Notes: generated from the letters alone by a model not told the origin. Positions 35,647 through 48,298 are shown, numbered from the stretch's first letter. The stretch is 64,000 bases of DNA from Portunus trituberculatus (GCF_017591435.1 NC_059303.1:2246211-2310210); one strand, 5' to 3'. Translations and numbers: made by a program.

Positions 35647-36290
35647 TATATATCTTTGCAGCCTTCTGTTTCTCTGAGTTTTGTTTTTCTATATAGTATT
35701 TCTTCCTGTTGCTGCTTGTGATCTTAGTATTATCTTAATTGGTCTCACTGTTCCTTCTTGATATGGTCCCATTCTATGGATTTCTTCTACTTCCTCTTCT
35801 ACGTTCTGTCTATCCTCGTCATTTGGATTTTTTAGTAGGTCTTTTACTGATTTCATTTCATCCTTTTCCCTTCTAGGTCTATATTTAACATATTTTTCTT
35901 TCAGGCCCAAAATAATAACACTTTTTTTTTTCCTGCAATTTCTCTTACTAAATTTTCTTTTTTCTTAAGGATTCCTATCATTTTGTTTGTCATATTTTCA
36001 TATCTTTCTTTTAACTGTTCTTGAAATAATTCCTGAAATGTCTTTCTTATCGTGGATTCTCCATGCCTGTACTTCTTTTTTAATCACGTCTTGTACTCTT
36101 TCCTCTTCTTTGTTAACTAGATCTATCAGCTCCTTTTTTTCTTCCTCAGCTTTATTGAGTCCTTCTTCCATGAATTTCTTGTAGTTAGCTACTTCCTTTT
36201 TTAATTCTTCATTTTCTGCTCTTAGCCTAGTTTCATTTTCTTCCACTCTTTTTATCCTTTCTTTCAATTTCTGGAGCTTTTTTTCCTGTT
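35460..36290 (-). pseudogene. LINE C ORF1 (coiled-coil, broken)
   Basis: 35,998-36,267 is a Glu/Lys coiled coil (MKERIKRVEENETRLRAENE). 35,689-35,910 has GLKEKYVKYRPRREKDEM, then EEIHRMGPYQEGTVRPIKII, parallel to LINE A ORF1. It is interrupted by frame changes and by the (AT)n tract. Confidence 0.8.
35577..35645. repeat. (AT)n microsatellite inside LINE C ORF1
   Basis: About 65 bp of AT splits the ORF1 C-terminal block between the counterparts of VRKNRNEEE and the upstream EGCKE of LINE A. Confidence 0.93.
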
Positions 36291-36635
36291 CTTCATTCTC
36301 TCATTCCCATACTCTCCCTTATCCATTTATCTAATTTACGTTCAATAGTCAACACTATTAAATACAGTGAAGTATGTGCCGTATCAAAGCCTTCAAATGC
36401 TCTTTCACCCTCACCAACATAGTTATCATCATCTTTCATTCTTTCACATGTTTCATACCTGCATTTCGATGGAATCTGTTCCTTACTCATGATTTTGTAA
36501 CACTGTATTCTGTATTCATGAAAACGAGTCTACACTACTCGCCCAGGCCACTGCAAACCCAAAACAAATAGGTAGTGAAGATCAGCTGATTCTTGGAGCG
36601 ACGGTACTGTGTCCTTCCTCGACCACGTCTCGTGT

Positions 36636-36822
36636 GTGTGTGTTTGTGTGTGTATTTACCTAGTTGTATTTACCTAGTTATAGTTTACAGGAGGGGAGCA
36701 AGCTCATATTGACCCGTCTTTATGCCTTGTTTTGTCCAGCTTAGCTTTGAAACTGTGAACACTGACTGCATTTACGATGTCTATATCTAATCCATTACAG
36801 GTGTCTACAGCTCTATGAGTGT
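36636..36822 (-). mobile_element. LINE D: isolated 3' tail
   Basis: About 165 bp of LINE 3' end (doubled TAACTAGGTAAATACAACTA, ATAGTTTACAGGAGGGGAGC read on plus) between (GT)n tracts. Severely 5'-truncated. It separates LINE C and LINE E. Confidence 0.75.
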
Positions 36823-38614
36823 GTGTATTTACCTAGTTGTAGTTTTACAGGGCCTGGGCTTTATGCTCGTGTGGCCCCGTCTCCATATCTACGCTTATCC
36901 AATCTTACTTTAAAAGTATGCACACTCGTTGCAGACACTACTTCTTCATTTAAACTGTTCCACGTCTCAATACATCTCTGCGGGAAACTATATTTTTTAA
37001 TATCTCTCAGACATCTTCCTTTTCTCAGCTTTTTACTAAGCGATTTTGTGCTTCGGATGTCATATTCTTCTCTCAGGATCAGTTTCTCATTATCCACTTG
37101 GTCCATTCCATTGATCAATGTATAAACTTGTATCAGGTCTCCTCTCTCCCTTCTTTGTTCCAGGGTTGGTAGATCCATAGCCTTTAGTCTCTCCTCATAT
37201 GTCATCCCTTCAAATTCTGGAACCATTCTTGTAGCAATTTTTTGTAGCCTCTCCAATTTCCTTATGTGTTTCTTTTTATGAGGGGTCCTCACTACTCCTG
37301 CATATTCCAATCTGGGTCTTATTATAGTACTTATCAATTTCTTCATCATTTCTTTGTCCATGTAGTGAAATGCTACTCCAATATTCCTTAGCAAATTATA
37401 TGTTTCTCTAAAAATTCTATCAATATGGCTTACTGGTTGATAGTTTTCTTCCATCGTCACTCATAAGTCCTTTTCCTTTTTGACTTTCTCCAGTTCTACT
37501 CCATCTCCCATCTTATAGATTCCCACAGGTCGTCTTTCATTCTTTCCCTTTTCCATGACATGGCTTTTGTTCACATTGAATTCCATTTCCCACTTCTTAC
37601 TCCATTCCCAGATCTTATTTAGGTATTCTTGCAGTATTTCACAATCCTCCTTTTGCTTTATAACTCTGCACAGTTTCGTATCATTTGCAAACAGATTTAT
37701 GTAGCTGTTCACTCCTTCTGGCATGTCATTAATATAAATGAGGAAAAGTATTGGTGCCAATACTGACCCCTGTGGCACTCCGCTTTCTACTGCTCTCCAC
37801 TTGGACTTCATATCTTTAACTACCGTCCTTATTTCTCTCCCCCCTCAAATAATTTTCTATCCATCTCAATGTGCTTCCTTTTAAGCCACCCTTCTCCTCT
37901 AACTTCCACAGTAATCTTGCATGTGGCACTTTGTCAAATGCCTTTTTTAAATCCAAATAAATACAGTCAACCCATCCCTCTCTCTCTTGTACTCTATCAA
38001 CTATTCTGGAATAGAAACTCAATAAATTAGTTACACAAGACCGTCTTTTTTCTAAAATCAAATTGGCTATTTGATATTAATTTGTTGTCTTCGAGGAATT
38101 CGATCCATTGTTTCATTATTATTCTTTCACACATCTTGCATATTACACTAGTTAGTGAGACTGTTTTGTAATTTAAAGGTTCTTCCTTCCTTCCGCTCTT
38201 ATATATGGGAACTACCTCAGCTCTTTTCCATTCTACTGGTACTGTTCTATTTTCTATTGAGCATTTTATGATGTTGTATATAAGACTTGCTAGTTCTTCC
38301 CTACATTCTTTCAGTATTCTGCCTGAGACTTCATCTGGTCCCATTGCCTTCTCTTCATGCAGTTCCTTCATTAACTTTTTTATTTCAAGCTTGGTTACTT
38401 TAATCTCTTTCATATAGATTGTCTCTCTATTACTCTGTGGCCTCTCAATTTTGGATTCCTTAGTAAAGACCTCCTGGAATTTTTTATTTAATAGTTTTGC
38501 CATACTTTTTGGGTTTTCCACCATCCTGTTCTCTCCTTTTAACCTTTATATTGTTTCTTTTTGCCTAATTTTTCCATTTATGAATCTATAGAACAATTTT
38601 GGTTGCTCCTTACT
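36823..38614 (-). mobile_element. LINE E: 5'-truncated CR1/L2-like element
   Basis: About 1.8 kb containing the RT and C-terminal part only. 36,861-37,460 is a 199-codon frame (thumb, IIRPRLEYAGVV, KKYSFPQRCIETWN); 37,461-37,811 has ESGVPQGSVLAPILF and FANDTKLC, where the catalytic FADD reads FAND; 37,816-38,061 has YLDLKKAFDKVPHARL; 38,027-38,524 has GPDEVSGRILKECRE. It stops at GAATCTATAGAACAATTTTG next to the tail of LINE F. Confidence 0.87.
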
Positions 38615-41600
38615 GTGTGTTTGTATGTGTGTTCATTTATTTATTTACCTAGTTGTAACATACAGGAAAAGAGCCATGCTTGTACTGTCCCATCTCCATA
38701 TCTATGCAAATCCAACATTTCTTTGAACTTATTGATTGTCTTTGCTTCAACGACTCTCTTATCTAAACCATTCCACACCTCTACACATCTTTGTGGAAAG
38801 CTGAACTTCTTGATATCTCTCCTGCAGTTGCCTTTTCGTAATTTCTTTCCATGTCCTCTTGTGTCACTGTTGTCCCAGAGTAGTAAGTCTTCTCTATCTA
38901 ATTTTTCCAGTCCATTCATCTCTCTGTACACTGCTATTAGATCTCCTCTTTCTCTTCTCTGTTTGAAGGTTGTAAGACCTAGTATTCGTAGCCTTTCTTC
39001 ATATTATGACAATTCACTTAATTTTTTGGGAAGCTTTTTTACTGCCCTCCTTATTCTCTCTAGTTTCTTTTTGTGTTTCTTTTGGTTTAGTGACCATACT
39101 GTAGCTGCATATTCTAATTTGGGTGTATTAGAGTTGTTATCAGTTTTTATTATATCTTCGTTTCTGTAGGTGAATGGCACCTTTATATTTCTCAAAAGTT
39201 CATAGGCATTTCTTATAATTCTATTTATGTGCTTTACTGATGACAAGTTATCCACAATGGTTACTCCTAGGCTATTTCTTCAGCCTTCTTTTTAATTTCT
39301 TCATTCCCCATTGTGTAAACTCCCTTCGGCACTCATTTGTTCATTCCAAATTCTAATACACAGCACTTTTTTTGTGTTAAATCCCATTTCCCATGTCAAT
39401 GACCATTCTGCTATTTGATCCAAGTCTTGTTGTAGTGCCTCACAATCTTCTTTTCTATTCACCCTCCTCATTATTTTAGCATCATCTGCAAACAGACTGA
39501 TGTAACTATCTATATTTTCTGGTATATAGTTCACTATATACCGCAAACATTATTGGTACTAATACTGACCCCTGCGGAACTCTTTATCTCTTATAACTGT
39601 TTTCATTTCTATGCCTTTTAGAAAGTCAGCCATCCATTTCAGAATTCTTCCCTTTAGTCCTCCATTTTGTTCAAGTCTCCACAGTAAAATTTTGTGCAGG
39701 ACTTTGTCGAATGCCTTCTTTAGATCTAGATATATGCAGTCCACCCAGCCATCCCTTTCTTGCACAATGTCAACTACTCTTGAGTAGAAGCTTATTAGAT
39801 TTGTGACATATGATCTTCCTCTTCTGAATCTATACTGTCTATCTGTCAACATAACCTTTCTCCTCCAGATATTCCATCCATGTCTTATTTATTATCCTTT
39901 CACATATTTTTGCTATTAACTGGTCAATGACACTGGTCTGCAGTTTAATGGATCCTCCTTATTTCTCCCTTTGAGTATAGGCTCTTTTCCAATCTGTTGG
40001 TACTTTACCCTCTGTTAACCTTTTCAGTACTGGGACGCATTTTTACCATGATTTTGTATATGATTAGACACTTTTATTGACCTTAGGAAGGGTCTATAGA
40101 GGTCACAAGATTAATGGCCAGAATCTTCACTATTTTAATCCCCACATAAGTTTCTGAAGCTGTGTAAAATCACCATATATTAAGCAGAAAGAATATGAAA
40201 ATGCATCCTGGTACTGAAGGGGTTAAGGAACTCGTAATGATGTTGTGGACTTTGACTACTAACTGATGACTGCATTTCTTTACAATCCAGTTTGACACCC
40301 CATTGGGACCTGAGGCTTTCCTTGTATCTTGTTCTTCCATTATTTCGCTTACTTCTTCTACTGACACTCATATTTCATGAACACCATGAGTTAATTTGAC
40401 TGGGGTTTGACATTGGAAGTCCCTTTCTCTGGTGAAGACTGACTGGAAGCAGTTGTTCATCACTCCCGCCATAGCTGCTGGGTCTTTGTATGTTTCATTA
40501 TTTTATTTTAGTTTGCTTATTTCTCCTTTGTTTTTCAGCTTGCCGTTTACATGTCCATAAAACAATTTTGGGTGATCCTTACATTTGTCAACTATATCCT
40601 TCTCATAGTTTTTCTCTTCCATTCTCTGAATCTTGACGTACTCATTTCTTCTCCGGGCATAGTCTAATCAATGATTTTGTCTTCTATTTCTTCTCCATCT
40701 GTGTGCGAAGTACCTTTTTCTGTCTCCTTGAATTCTTACTCATGCTTTCAGCACTTCAGCACTCCCTTCTCCATAAGATATTTAATCAACCTGCAGCTCT
40801 TTCTTTACAAGTAACATCACTCCTAGTTCTTCTTTTGTTTCTCTACTTCCATATATTTTAACTGTTTTCCTCAATATCCAATGCTTCAAGTCCTCCTTAC
40901 AATTTTTTCTTAGCTAATCACACAATGTCAGGCATGTATTCTCTTAAATAATCATTCAACTCTATTTTTGCTGTTAAAACACTTTACATATTTGTATGCA
41001 ATTTTTAATTCTCTTCCTCTTCTACAGTGATACTTATTTCCCATTTGTTCGTCTTCCTTGTGTACCACTTTCTCAGTCTCATGTCTTTGAGCTTCCAGTA
41101 GTAGTTTATCCTCTCTTCTACTGTTCTGTTTAAGTTTATTTTTTTTCTTTTTGCTGTTTCCCATAGTAGCCTGAGTATTGGCTCTTCCTCTTCATTTAGA
41201 TCACATCTCAACCATACATTTTTATATTCTTCTATCCTTCCCAGCATCCATGAGCCTTCCAGGATTTCCTCAACACCTGCTTGTGATCTTATTGTAATCT
41301 TTAACAGACGTATTTTTCCCACCTCGTATTTCCCCAGTCTATGGACTTCTTCAATTTCTTCACTCAGTCTCTTGCCTTCTTTTTTATCATCCTTCACCTC
41401 CATCACTACTTTCTCATCCTGCTTTTTCTCATATTCTTTTTCACGTCTAATTGGTATAATTTTTTTCCATTAATCCAAAGATAACAATGCACTTTTTCTT
41501 TTCCACAGTATCCCTAACCAAATTTTTCTTTTCCTTTATTACCTTTACTACCGTTTTGGCAACCTCTAGTTCGCTTTCCTTGGCTGATTCTTCTATAATC

Positions 41601-41640
41601 TTTTTAAAACTAACTTTCTAATCCTTAGTACATTTATTCT
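38615..41640 (-). mobile_element. LINE F: CR1/L2-like element with endonuclease deletion
   Basis: Tail at 38,615-38,665 (CAACTAGGTAAATAAATAAA style), C-terminal region 38,641-38,931, thumb 39,004-39,255, FADDAKIM at 39,301-39,546, FRRGRSYVTNLISFYSR and YLDLKKAFDKV at 39,559-39,852, KASGPNGVSNWIVKKC at 40,170-40,367, then after strong shortening of the endonuclease the ORF1 C-terminal block 41,005-41,406 (EEIEEVHRLGKYEVGKIRLL). Heavily frameshifted. A separate MITE sits at 40,019-40,222. Confidence 0.84.
40019..40222. mobile_element. piggyBac-type MITE in LINE F
   Basis: 204 bp with TTAA on each side (40,015-40,018 and 40,223-40,226). Ends CCTTTTCAGTACTGGGACGC and, inverted, CCCCTTCAGTACCAGGATGC. 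Taking the element and one TTAA out restores a LINE reading similar to its relatives (GKVPTDWKR-like region). Nonautonomous. Confidence 0.85.
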
Positions 41641-42470
41641 TTTATTTACATTTTCTAAGTTTAGGAGTGTAATATTATTGAGTGTTTATCAATAATCAGT
41701 GTTATCTTTTATTTTGCTTTTTTTTTTTTCAAGGATATTTATTGAAAATGTGATCTAAAATGTTTTGTCAAAGCAGGAATGCAAGTAATTATTGTTATTT
41801 GCAACTTTATAACAAACTACAGGCAAATTGCATTAAGTTGCGTTCATCATTGGCCTCTCCCTTCTGCATCCCTATGTATTACTGTCTTCCAGTAGTGGTG
41901 TTGAGGTGCAGTGGTAACATTACTGTGAGTTTTGAGGTCACTAATTTTATACCTTTTGCATAATTGAGTTTAAGTGGGAACAGGTGCCAGTTTTGATTTA
42001 ACATAAAATAATGATTTGTAAGAACTGAGCGTTGAAAGATGATGACATATCAGCACTTGGAAGTGCACTACTGCATGTATTCAGTGATACTTCAACAAGA
42101 AGGAACACTATCTCATTATACAGACATTGTGGTTTTGATATACGTATGGAGGAATAATATTTTTGTGCAGTGTGATTTGTGACTGTAACATGTACTGTGT
42201 ACTAAATGAGAACTAGATAATGCTAATAAGTATGTGAAATAATAAGTGAAATACACTATACTCTATCAGTGAATGTGGTACAGTAGTAAGTCTTGAGGAA
42301 CATATTTCTTTGTAAAAAGAGAAAAAAAAATATAAGTACAGGAATCATGTAAATTACATTTAATACACTCAAGAAAATAAATGTGCCATTATAGGGGTTT
42401 TGTCTTTAATCCACAATGTTCAATACCAATTGGATAAGCAGCTGTCACTGCTACAAGTAAGTAGCTGTAT
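41641..42470. other. Unique AT-rich spacer between LINEs F and G
   Basis: No gene or repeat recognised. Confidence 0.4.
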
Positions 42471-45370
42471 ATGTATGTTTGTGTGTGTGTGTATTTACCT
42501 AGTTGTATTGTACAGGGTTTGAGTGGGGCTCATAGTGTCTTGTCTCCATTTATCCAATTTTTCTTTAGAATTATGCACATTATGTGCTGTAACAACTTAT
42601 CACTCAATGCATTCCACTTTTCCATCGTTCTATGTGGAAAACTGTATTTTCCAAAACCCTTCACACACTGCCTCATCCTGATCTTCTCTATGTCCTCTTG
42701 TCTTTCTAGCTTCTTCTGTCACCAGCAGCAGGTCTTCCTTGTCTATTTTTCCAATGCCATTTACTATTTTATACACTGTTATTAGGTCTCCTTGTTCTCT
42801 TTTATCTTGTAATGTTGACAGACCCATTTCCTATAGCCTTTCTTCTTCAGCCATTAGTTCCAGCACCATCTTTGTAGCTATCTTCTGAACCTGTTCTAAT
42901 AATTGTTGTAATAATTGTTGTAATAATTTTTTTCATCATATCTTTGTCCATTAATTGAAATGCCACTCTAATTTAGTCAGCATTTTATATGCTAATCAAA
43001 ATATCTTAATGTTTTTCAGGGTTCAGATTTTCCTGTATGATCACTTCCAGATTTTTTTTTTCCTCTTTAGTCCTCATTATTTGTTCCTCTTCCATCAGAT
43101 AGTTCCATACTGGTCCTAGTTCCATTACATGACATTTCTTGGCATTGAACCCTAATTTTCACTTCTTACTCCATTCATAGATTATTATATCTTCTTGCAG
43201 CAACAAACAGTCCTCTTAGCAATTCTGCATCATCAGCAAACAAATTAATATAACTGTTTACCGCATTTTGAATGTCGTTTACATATACCTGGAACATAAG
43301 GGGGGCTAACACTGACCCTTGTGGCACTCCATTTGTTACTTTAGCCCAAGATGAGTATGTATCTCTGATCACAGTTATCATCTCTCTGCCCTTCAAATAA
43401 TCCCTTATCTAATCTAACAAAGCTCCTCTCAGTACTCTTATGCTCTCTAACTTCCAAAGTAGTCTGCCGTGATGGACTTTATCAAAAGCCATTTTTATGA
43501 CCTGTTATAGTGTGTCTACCCATCCATCTCTGCCTTCTAGTCCTTCTAATACTCTTGAGTAGAAACTTATTAGGTTTGACACACATGACCATCTTTGCCT
43601 GAACCCAAATTGTCTGTTTGATATAACTTGTTCTTCTTCCAGATATTTAACCCATTTTTCTTTGATAATGATTTCACATAACTTCCCCACAACACTTGTA
43701 AGTGACACTGGTCTGTAATTTAATGGCTCAGTCGACTTTCCTTCTTTGATTATTGGGATTATGTTGGCTCTCTTCCATTCTGGTGGTACTCTTCCTTCTT
43801 TTAATGAACTTATAATCATTTCCCAAATTGGATCTAACAGCTGCTCTTTACATTCTTTTTGTGCCCAGCCTGATACACCATCCAGCCCCATTGTTTTTCT
43901 GACATCCAAAATTATCTAATAATCTTCCAATATTTTCTTTGTGCACTATGATTTCCTGCAATCCTCGGCAACACAATGTCCTGTTTGGTTCTGCAAAGTC
44001 GTCTTCTTCAGTGAAAACAGTTTTGAAGCTTTCATTCATTATTTTGCTCATTTCCTTTGCTGTTTGCTTTTGGCTTCCCTCCTTTAATTATTTTTTCTAA
44101 TGTTTCCTTATATACCATTTATGACTTTGTAGTAAAGCTTGGGTTCATCTTTGCTTTTTTGCACCACATCTTTCTCAAAGTTTCTTTCTTTCTCCTTACT
44201 TTAATGTATTAATTTCTTGCATCCTTATACTGCTGTCTTTTTTTTTTATCTGCTTTTTGAGTTTCTTCTAAGCTGTAACTTTTGCCTTTTTAGCTTCTAT
44301 ACATTTGGCATTGTACCAAGTGAGTATACTTTTCTTTATTCTGTAGATAGGTACGTATTTCTTCACTTTCGTTATATTTCGTAGGAATATTTCCTATTTC
44401 CCCTGTATTGTCCTTCCATTCATAATGTTCCTCCATTCAATATCAGCAAAAAATTTTCTTAACTTTTCAAAATCTGCTCTTGCATAATTTAATCTCTTTT
44501 TTTGTAGTGTTCTCTGTGTCCTATCCCATCCTCCTCCTGTATTTCCAACTCTAATGTTACATGATCATTTCCCATTGGACTAAGATATTGTATGCTGGGA
44601 GGGAGCTCTGGCTTCTTTATGAATGCTAGGTCAAGCAACAATGGTTCTTCTTTCCCCCTGTACAGTGTTGACTCTTTCACCCAGTGATCCATTATATTTA
44701 CGATAGTCAACTGTAACACATCCTTGCTCCATTATCCAGCATTACCCATTACTTCCATTTCTTCTTATCATATTATTTAAGCATTTAATCACCTCTCTTT
44801 GCATATCCTTATGTTCCTCAGATCCCCATGTGTTTGTCTTAGGTGGCACATACATATCTATGATTTTCCTTTTTATTTCAATTACTCTGTTTTGACTGTT
44901 ACTCTCATTACTTCCCCTATATCATCACCATATTGCACTTCCTCCACACATATACTATCATGAACCATTATTAGCATTCTTCCTCTCCCTTTTTCCTTCC
45001 TGTCTCTTCTCCAGCTATTGTATCCCTCTTCTTTAAAGCTAAGATGGATCTCATCTTTTAGTTTTTTTTCTTATATGCACATTACATCAGGTCTTTTTTC
45101 TTTCAAGTAATCTCTAACCTCCAACATGCTGGATAACAATCCATCTATAGTAGTATAAGTCACTCTTAATTTCTTGCCTCTTCCAAGACTTCCTTCATTT
45201 TCCGTAGATACTACTTCTTTAGTTTCATATCTAGAACCCTCTAGTAGAATTTTTTTTCTCAATCTCTATCTTTTTCTCAGTTTTTTCCTTAACTCTATTT
45301 CTTTGCACTTTCTCCATCTCCCTTTCTTCCAGGTTCACATTTCTTTTTATCCATATATTGTAGGTTTCTA
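42471..45370 (-). mobile_element. LINE G: old CR1/L2-like element
   Basis: About 2.9 kb. (AC)n tail at 42,479-42,492 then CAACTAGGTAAATA. RT parts at 43,505-43,909 (GPDGVSGWxxKECKEQL counterpart, LNYRPVSLTSVVGKL, FGFRQRWSCVSNLISFYSR) and 43,175-43,396 (VTNGVPQGSVLAPLMF, FADDAELL). Endonuclease remnants at 44,489-44,719 and 45,071-45,262 (TTIDGLLSSMLEVRDYLKE). The ORF1 C-terminus is at 45,231-45,368. The most decayed of the chain. Its 5' edge meets gypsy debris. Confidence 0.82.
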
Positions 45371-46642
45371 ACTGACCTCCTGGGACTTGCAATGGTGGGG
45401 TAGGCCAGGGACACACAGGAGGTAACCGTAAGCATAAGTCCTTTAATGTCCAAAAAGAGAGTGGTACAAGGCTACTGCCTGGAGGTGCATAGATACCACA
45501 AGCCACTGCGTGCCCACTGGGATGGCCTCCATGATCTGCAGATCCATGGACGGATGAAGGAAGCGGCGATTCCTCCACCAGATGTGGCCACTGGGCATCT
45601 TCACAAGGTAGTCACGGGACATACCTATGTCCATGATGGTGCTGACCTTTGTAACTGGCCACCCTGTAAGGTATCCCATCCTTCATAGTGCTCAAACAGG
45701 AGCAAATGCTTTTGCTGTGTTCAGTCCATTAAGAGTGATCGGAAAGGATATCTCAATTGCCTGCTATGCCCAAACCTAGCTAAAAAGTTAAGCGCTATGG
45801 ATTCACTTAAGGGAAAAAGCAACAGCACTTTTCTTCACTTCTACATCACAGGTTGTTGTAAATCCTTAATACATAAAGTGACTAGTGACAAGATAAGGTA
45901 TAATAGTATTGGTGTGCGTGTATGTACTTGTCTGTGATGTGTAAGTGTAAGGGAAAATAAAGAAGAAAAGGATGTACATGTTAGTTCTGTGAAAGAAAGT
46001 AAAACGAGCTAGAAGGGAGTAGACATAGATTCAGGAACACGTGAAAAGATGACTTTTACTGTGGCTAAATAGAGCATGGGACTTGAGAGTGTATGGAAGA
46101 AAATGGATGAGTTTAAGGGCACACTACAATATGTGAGTTTAAGGGCACACTACACCTTATCCCAGCACATTGTGGTCAGGTCGTGGACACAAACCACTTC
46201 ATCAAATTGAAGCCGTGAGACAGGTTGGGCATGTGCATCGTACTGAGCTGTATCGTCAAGGAGACAACCTGTAGCCTTACGGTAGCAACTCTTTGCTCTG
46301 GGCTGCCACTCCTGGAAGGCCTTAACATGAGCTGGGACACAGGAGCGAAGAGGTTGACTGTAGAGGACTTGGGCTTGGGAGCAACTGGTATGGTTCGGGG
46401 TGCTGCAGAGCTCGAGAAGGTCCCTGTCAAATGCCTCACAGTCAAGGTTTCCAGATGGAGCCATCTTCTGAATGAGCTGCTTGACAGACTTCACCGCTGC
46501 TTTGGCGTGCCTGTTTGACTGGGTAGTGAGGCATTGACATGTTATGGCTAAAGCTCAAGGAAGGAAGCAAACTGCGGGCTGCCATCCATACGCAGGTGAA
46601 CCGGAACATCCAGGTTGCGGAAGAGGTGTCTGAAGTGACAAA
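45371..46642 (-). mobile_element. Ty3/gypsy pol 3' fragment (integrase)
   Basis: From 46,642 downward on minus: VPVHLRMDGSPQFASF (integrase core, with the conserved Asp of the second D), then KSVKQLIQKMAPSGNLDCEA to TTMCWDKV (46,150-46,494), the C-terminal part of a gypsy integrase. After about 450 bp of other sequence, GMSRDYLVKMPSGHIWWRN (45,443-45,679), the usual gypsy integrase C-terminal module. Stops and frameshifts throughout. A 27-bp tandem duplication (AGTTTAAGGGCACACTAC) occurs at 46,107-46,155. Confidence 0.75.
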
Positions 46643-47486
46643 CAGTCATAAGAACATAAGAAAAGAGGGAAGCTGCAAGAGGCTGCCGGGCGGGCCTATA
46701 TGAGGCAGTCCTGTGTGTTTAAGCTACCTAATTCCATCTATCATCCCCATCCATGAACTTATCTAACCTTCTTTTAAAGCTCTCTATTGACTCAGCTCTG
46801 ACTACACTGAAAGCATTCCACTCATCAACCACTCTGAAAACTAGTTTCTTCCCATTTCTTTCCTAAACCTGAATTTTTCAAGTTTAAACCCATTATTTCT
46901 GGTTCTGTCCCCACTACTGATCCTAAGAACTACATTCATATCCCCTTTGTTAAAGCCTTTATACAACTTAAATACTTCTATCAAATCTCCTCTTAACCTA
47001 CGTCTCTCTAAGAAATGCAGATTGAGTTTTTTCAGTCTCTCTTCATAATGAATATCCCTCATTCCCTGTATCTTTTTAGTCACCCTCCTTTGCACTGACT
47101 CCAACAGAGCTATATCCTTCCTAAAAAGTGGGGACCAGATAGTCAAGATGTGGTCTGACCAGTGCCAAGTATAATTTCAGTATTACTTCGGGACTCCTAC
47201 TTTTAACACTTCTAAAAATTAATCCCAATACTCTATTCACCTTATTCCTGGCCTCAATACATTGTTTCCTTGTACCAAGATCGGAGCTAACTAAGACTTC
47301 TAAATCTTTCTCATACTTAGAACTTCCTAGTGCCACGTTATCTATTGTGTACTTATTGCTTGGATAATCTCTACCTATGCTCAGTACCTTGTAATTGTTA
47401 ATATTAAACTGCATTTGCCATCTATCTGTCCATTCTTTCATCCTATCCAAGTCTGCCTGCAAGGCCATGGCATCCGAATCAGACCT
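46643..47486 (-). mobile_element. CR1 LINE 3' fragment with octamer tail
   Basis: Its 3' end on the minus strand is TTCTTATGTTCTTATG, two units of an 8-bp repeat, a CR1 hallmark. Coding remnants at 47,121-47,468 (MALQADLDRMKEWTDRWQMQ, YEKDLEVLVSSDL, RPHLDYL) and 46,841-47,146 (VQRRVTKKIQGMRDIHYEER, FLERRRLRGDLIEVFKL) belong to the RT thumb and C-terminal region. It is cut at 47,486 by the DIRS terminus. Confidence 0.85.
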
Positions 47487-47769
47487 AATTGTAAGATTAA
47501 ACGAATACTTACCAAGTATGATGTTTGATCATAATTTCATGAACATTTGAACTGCATCACTGAGGTACTACATGAGACGATCGCCATCCATTCCCCACGT
47601 CAGCCTTTAGAGAGTAGGTTTGAGGAAGCAGCCAAACAAAAAAACAAGATATAATATCCTATCAGGTTGGGCGGGCAGGGCATGTAGTACCTCAGTGACG
47701 CAGTTAAAATGTTCGTGAAATTATGATCAAACATCATACTTGGTAAGTATTCATTTAATCTTACAATTT
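47487..47769. repeat. DIRS terminal inverted repeat
   Basis: Arms of about 89 bp (47,487-47,575 and 47,681-47,769), near identical, around a 105-bp spacer. Core AATACTTACCAAGTATGATG. A third related block (ACTGACATCACCACGGTACT) follows at 47,781, and TTTGAGGAA at about 47,631 is inverted as TTCCTCAAA at about 47,829. Confidence 0.85.
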
Positions 47770-47849
47770 CACCTCACGACATTTTAACTGACATCACCAC
47801 GGTACTCCATGAGAGCTATAGAGTGATTCCTCAAACCACAAGAAAAAAC

Positions 47850-48298
47850 CATAAGCCCTAAAGAAACCAAAGCCTGAATCAGGCTACAAAGGAACAAGCA
47901 AAAAATGGAATCCATGATACCAACCAAAAATTTTATTTGTCTGAACAACCCAAGAGTAGATGCAGAAAAGGTAAGGCAAAACAGTCACAAAACAAGAGAC
48001 ATGTACACATAATCAAAGGACTGGAAGAAAACAAAGTTGTGACACAAAAACACAGAGGCCCTACCCTGGGAATAATTACTCAATACAGAAGTATGACAAA
48101 AATCTATTATACATAAAGTCAACCCAAACAAAACATGACAAATAAACCCAGAGCCATGTGACAAAAAATTCAATACACAGTGAAAAAACCCATAATCCAA
48201 GAACAGAAGACCACACAGGGTCCACCAGCAAATACATGTTAAAAGGTAAACCAAGAACCAGAAGGCACAATCATGTGTAGACACATAAGAAATGGAAG
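47850..48298 (-). other. DIRS 3' untranslated region
   Basis: AC-rich sequence between the recombinase remnant and the terminal repeats. Reading frames here (for example 47,985-48,284) have no recognisable domain. Confidence 0.5.

Larger units (their letters stand above)
32502..36635 (-). mobile_element. LINE C: near full-length CR1/L2-like element
   Basis: About 4.1 kb on the minus strand. The tail (AC)n plus CAACTAGGTAAATAC lies at 32,502-32,545, the coding remnants of ORF2 at 32,600-35,370 and ORF1 at 35,689-36,290, and a short 5' UTR runs to about 36,635. An (AT)n tract (35,577-35,645) sits inside ORF1. Same subfamily as LINE E and the fragment at 9.6 kb, and related to A. Confidence 0.87.

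Noticed and set aside
47985..48284. 99-codon minus-strand frame with hydrophobic stretches
   Set aside because: Lies in the DIRS 3' UTR; no domain and no homologue recognised.
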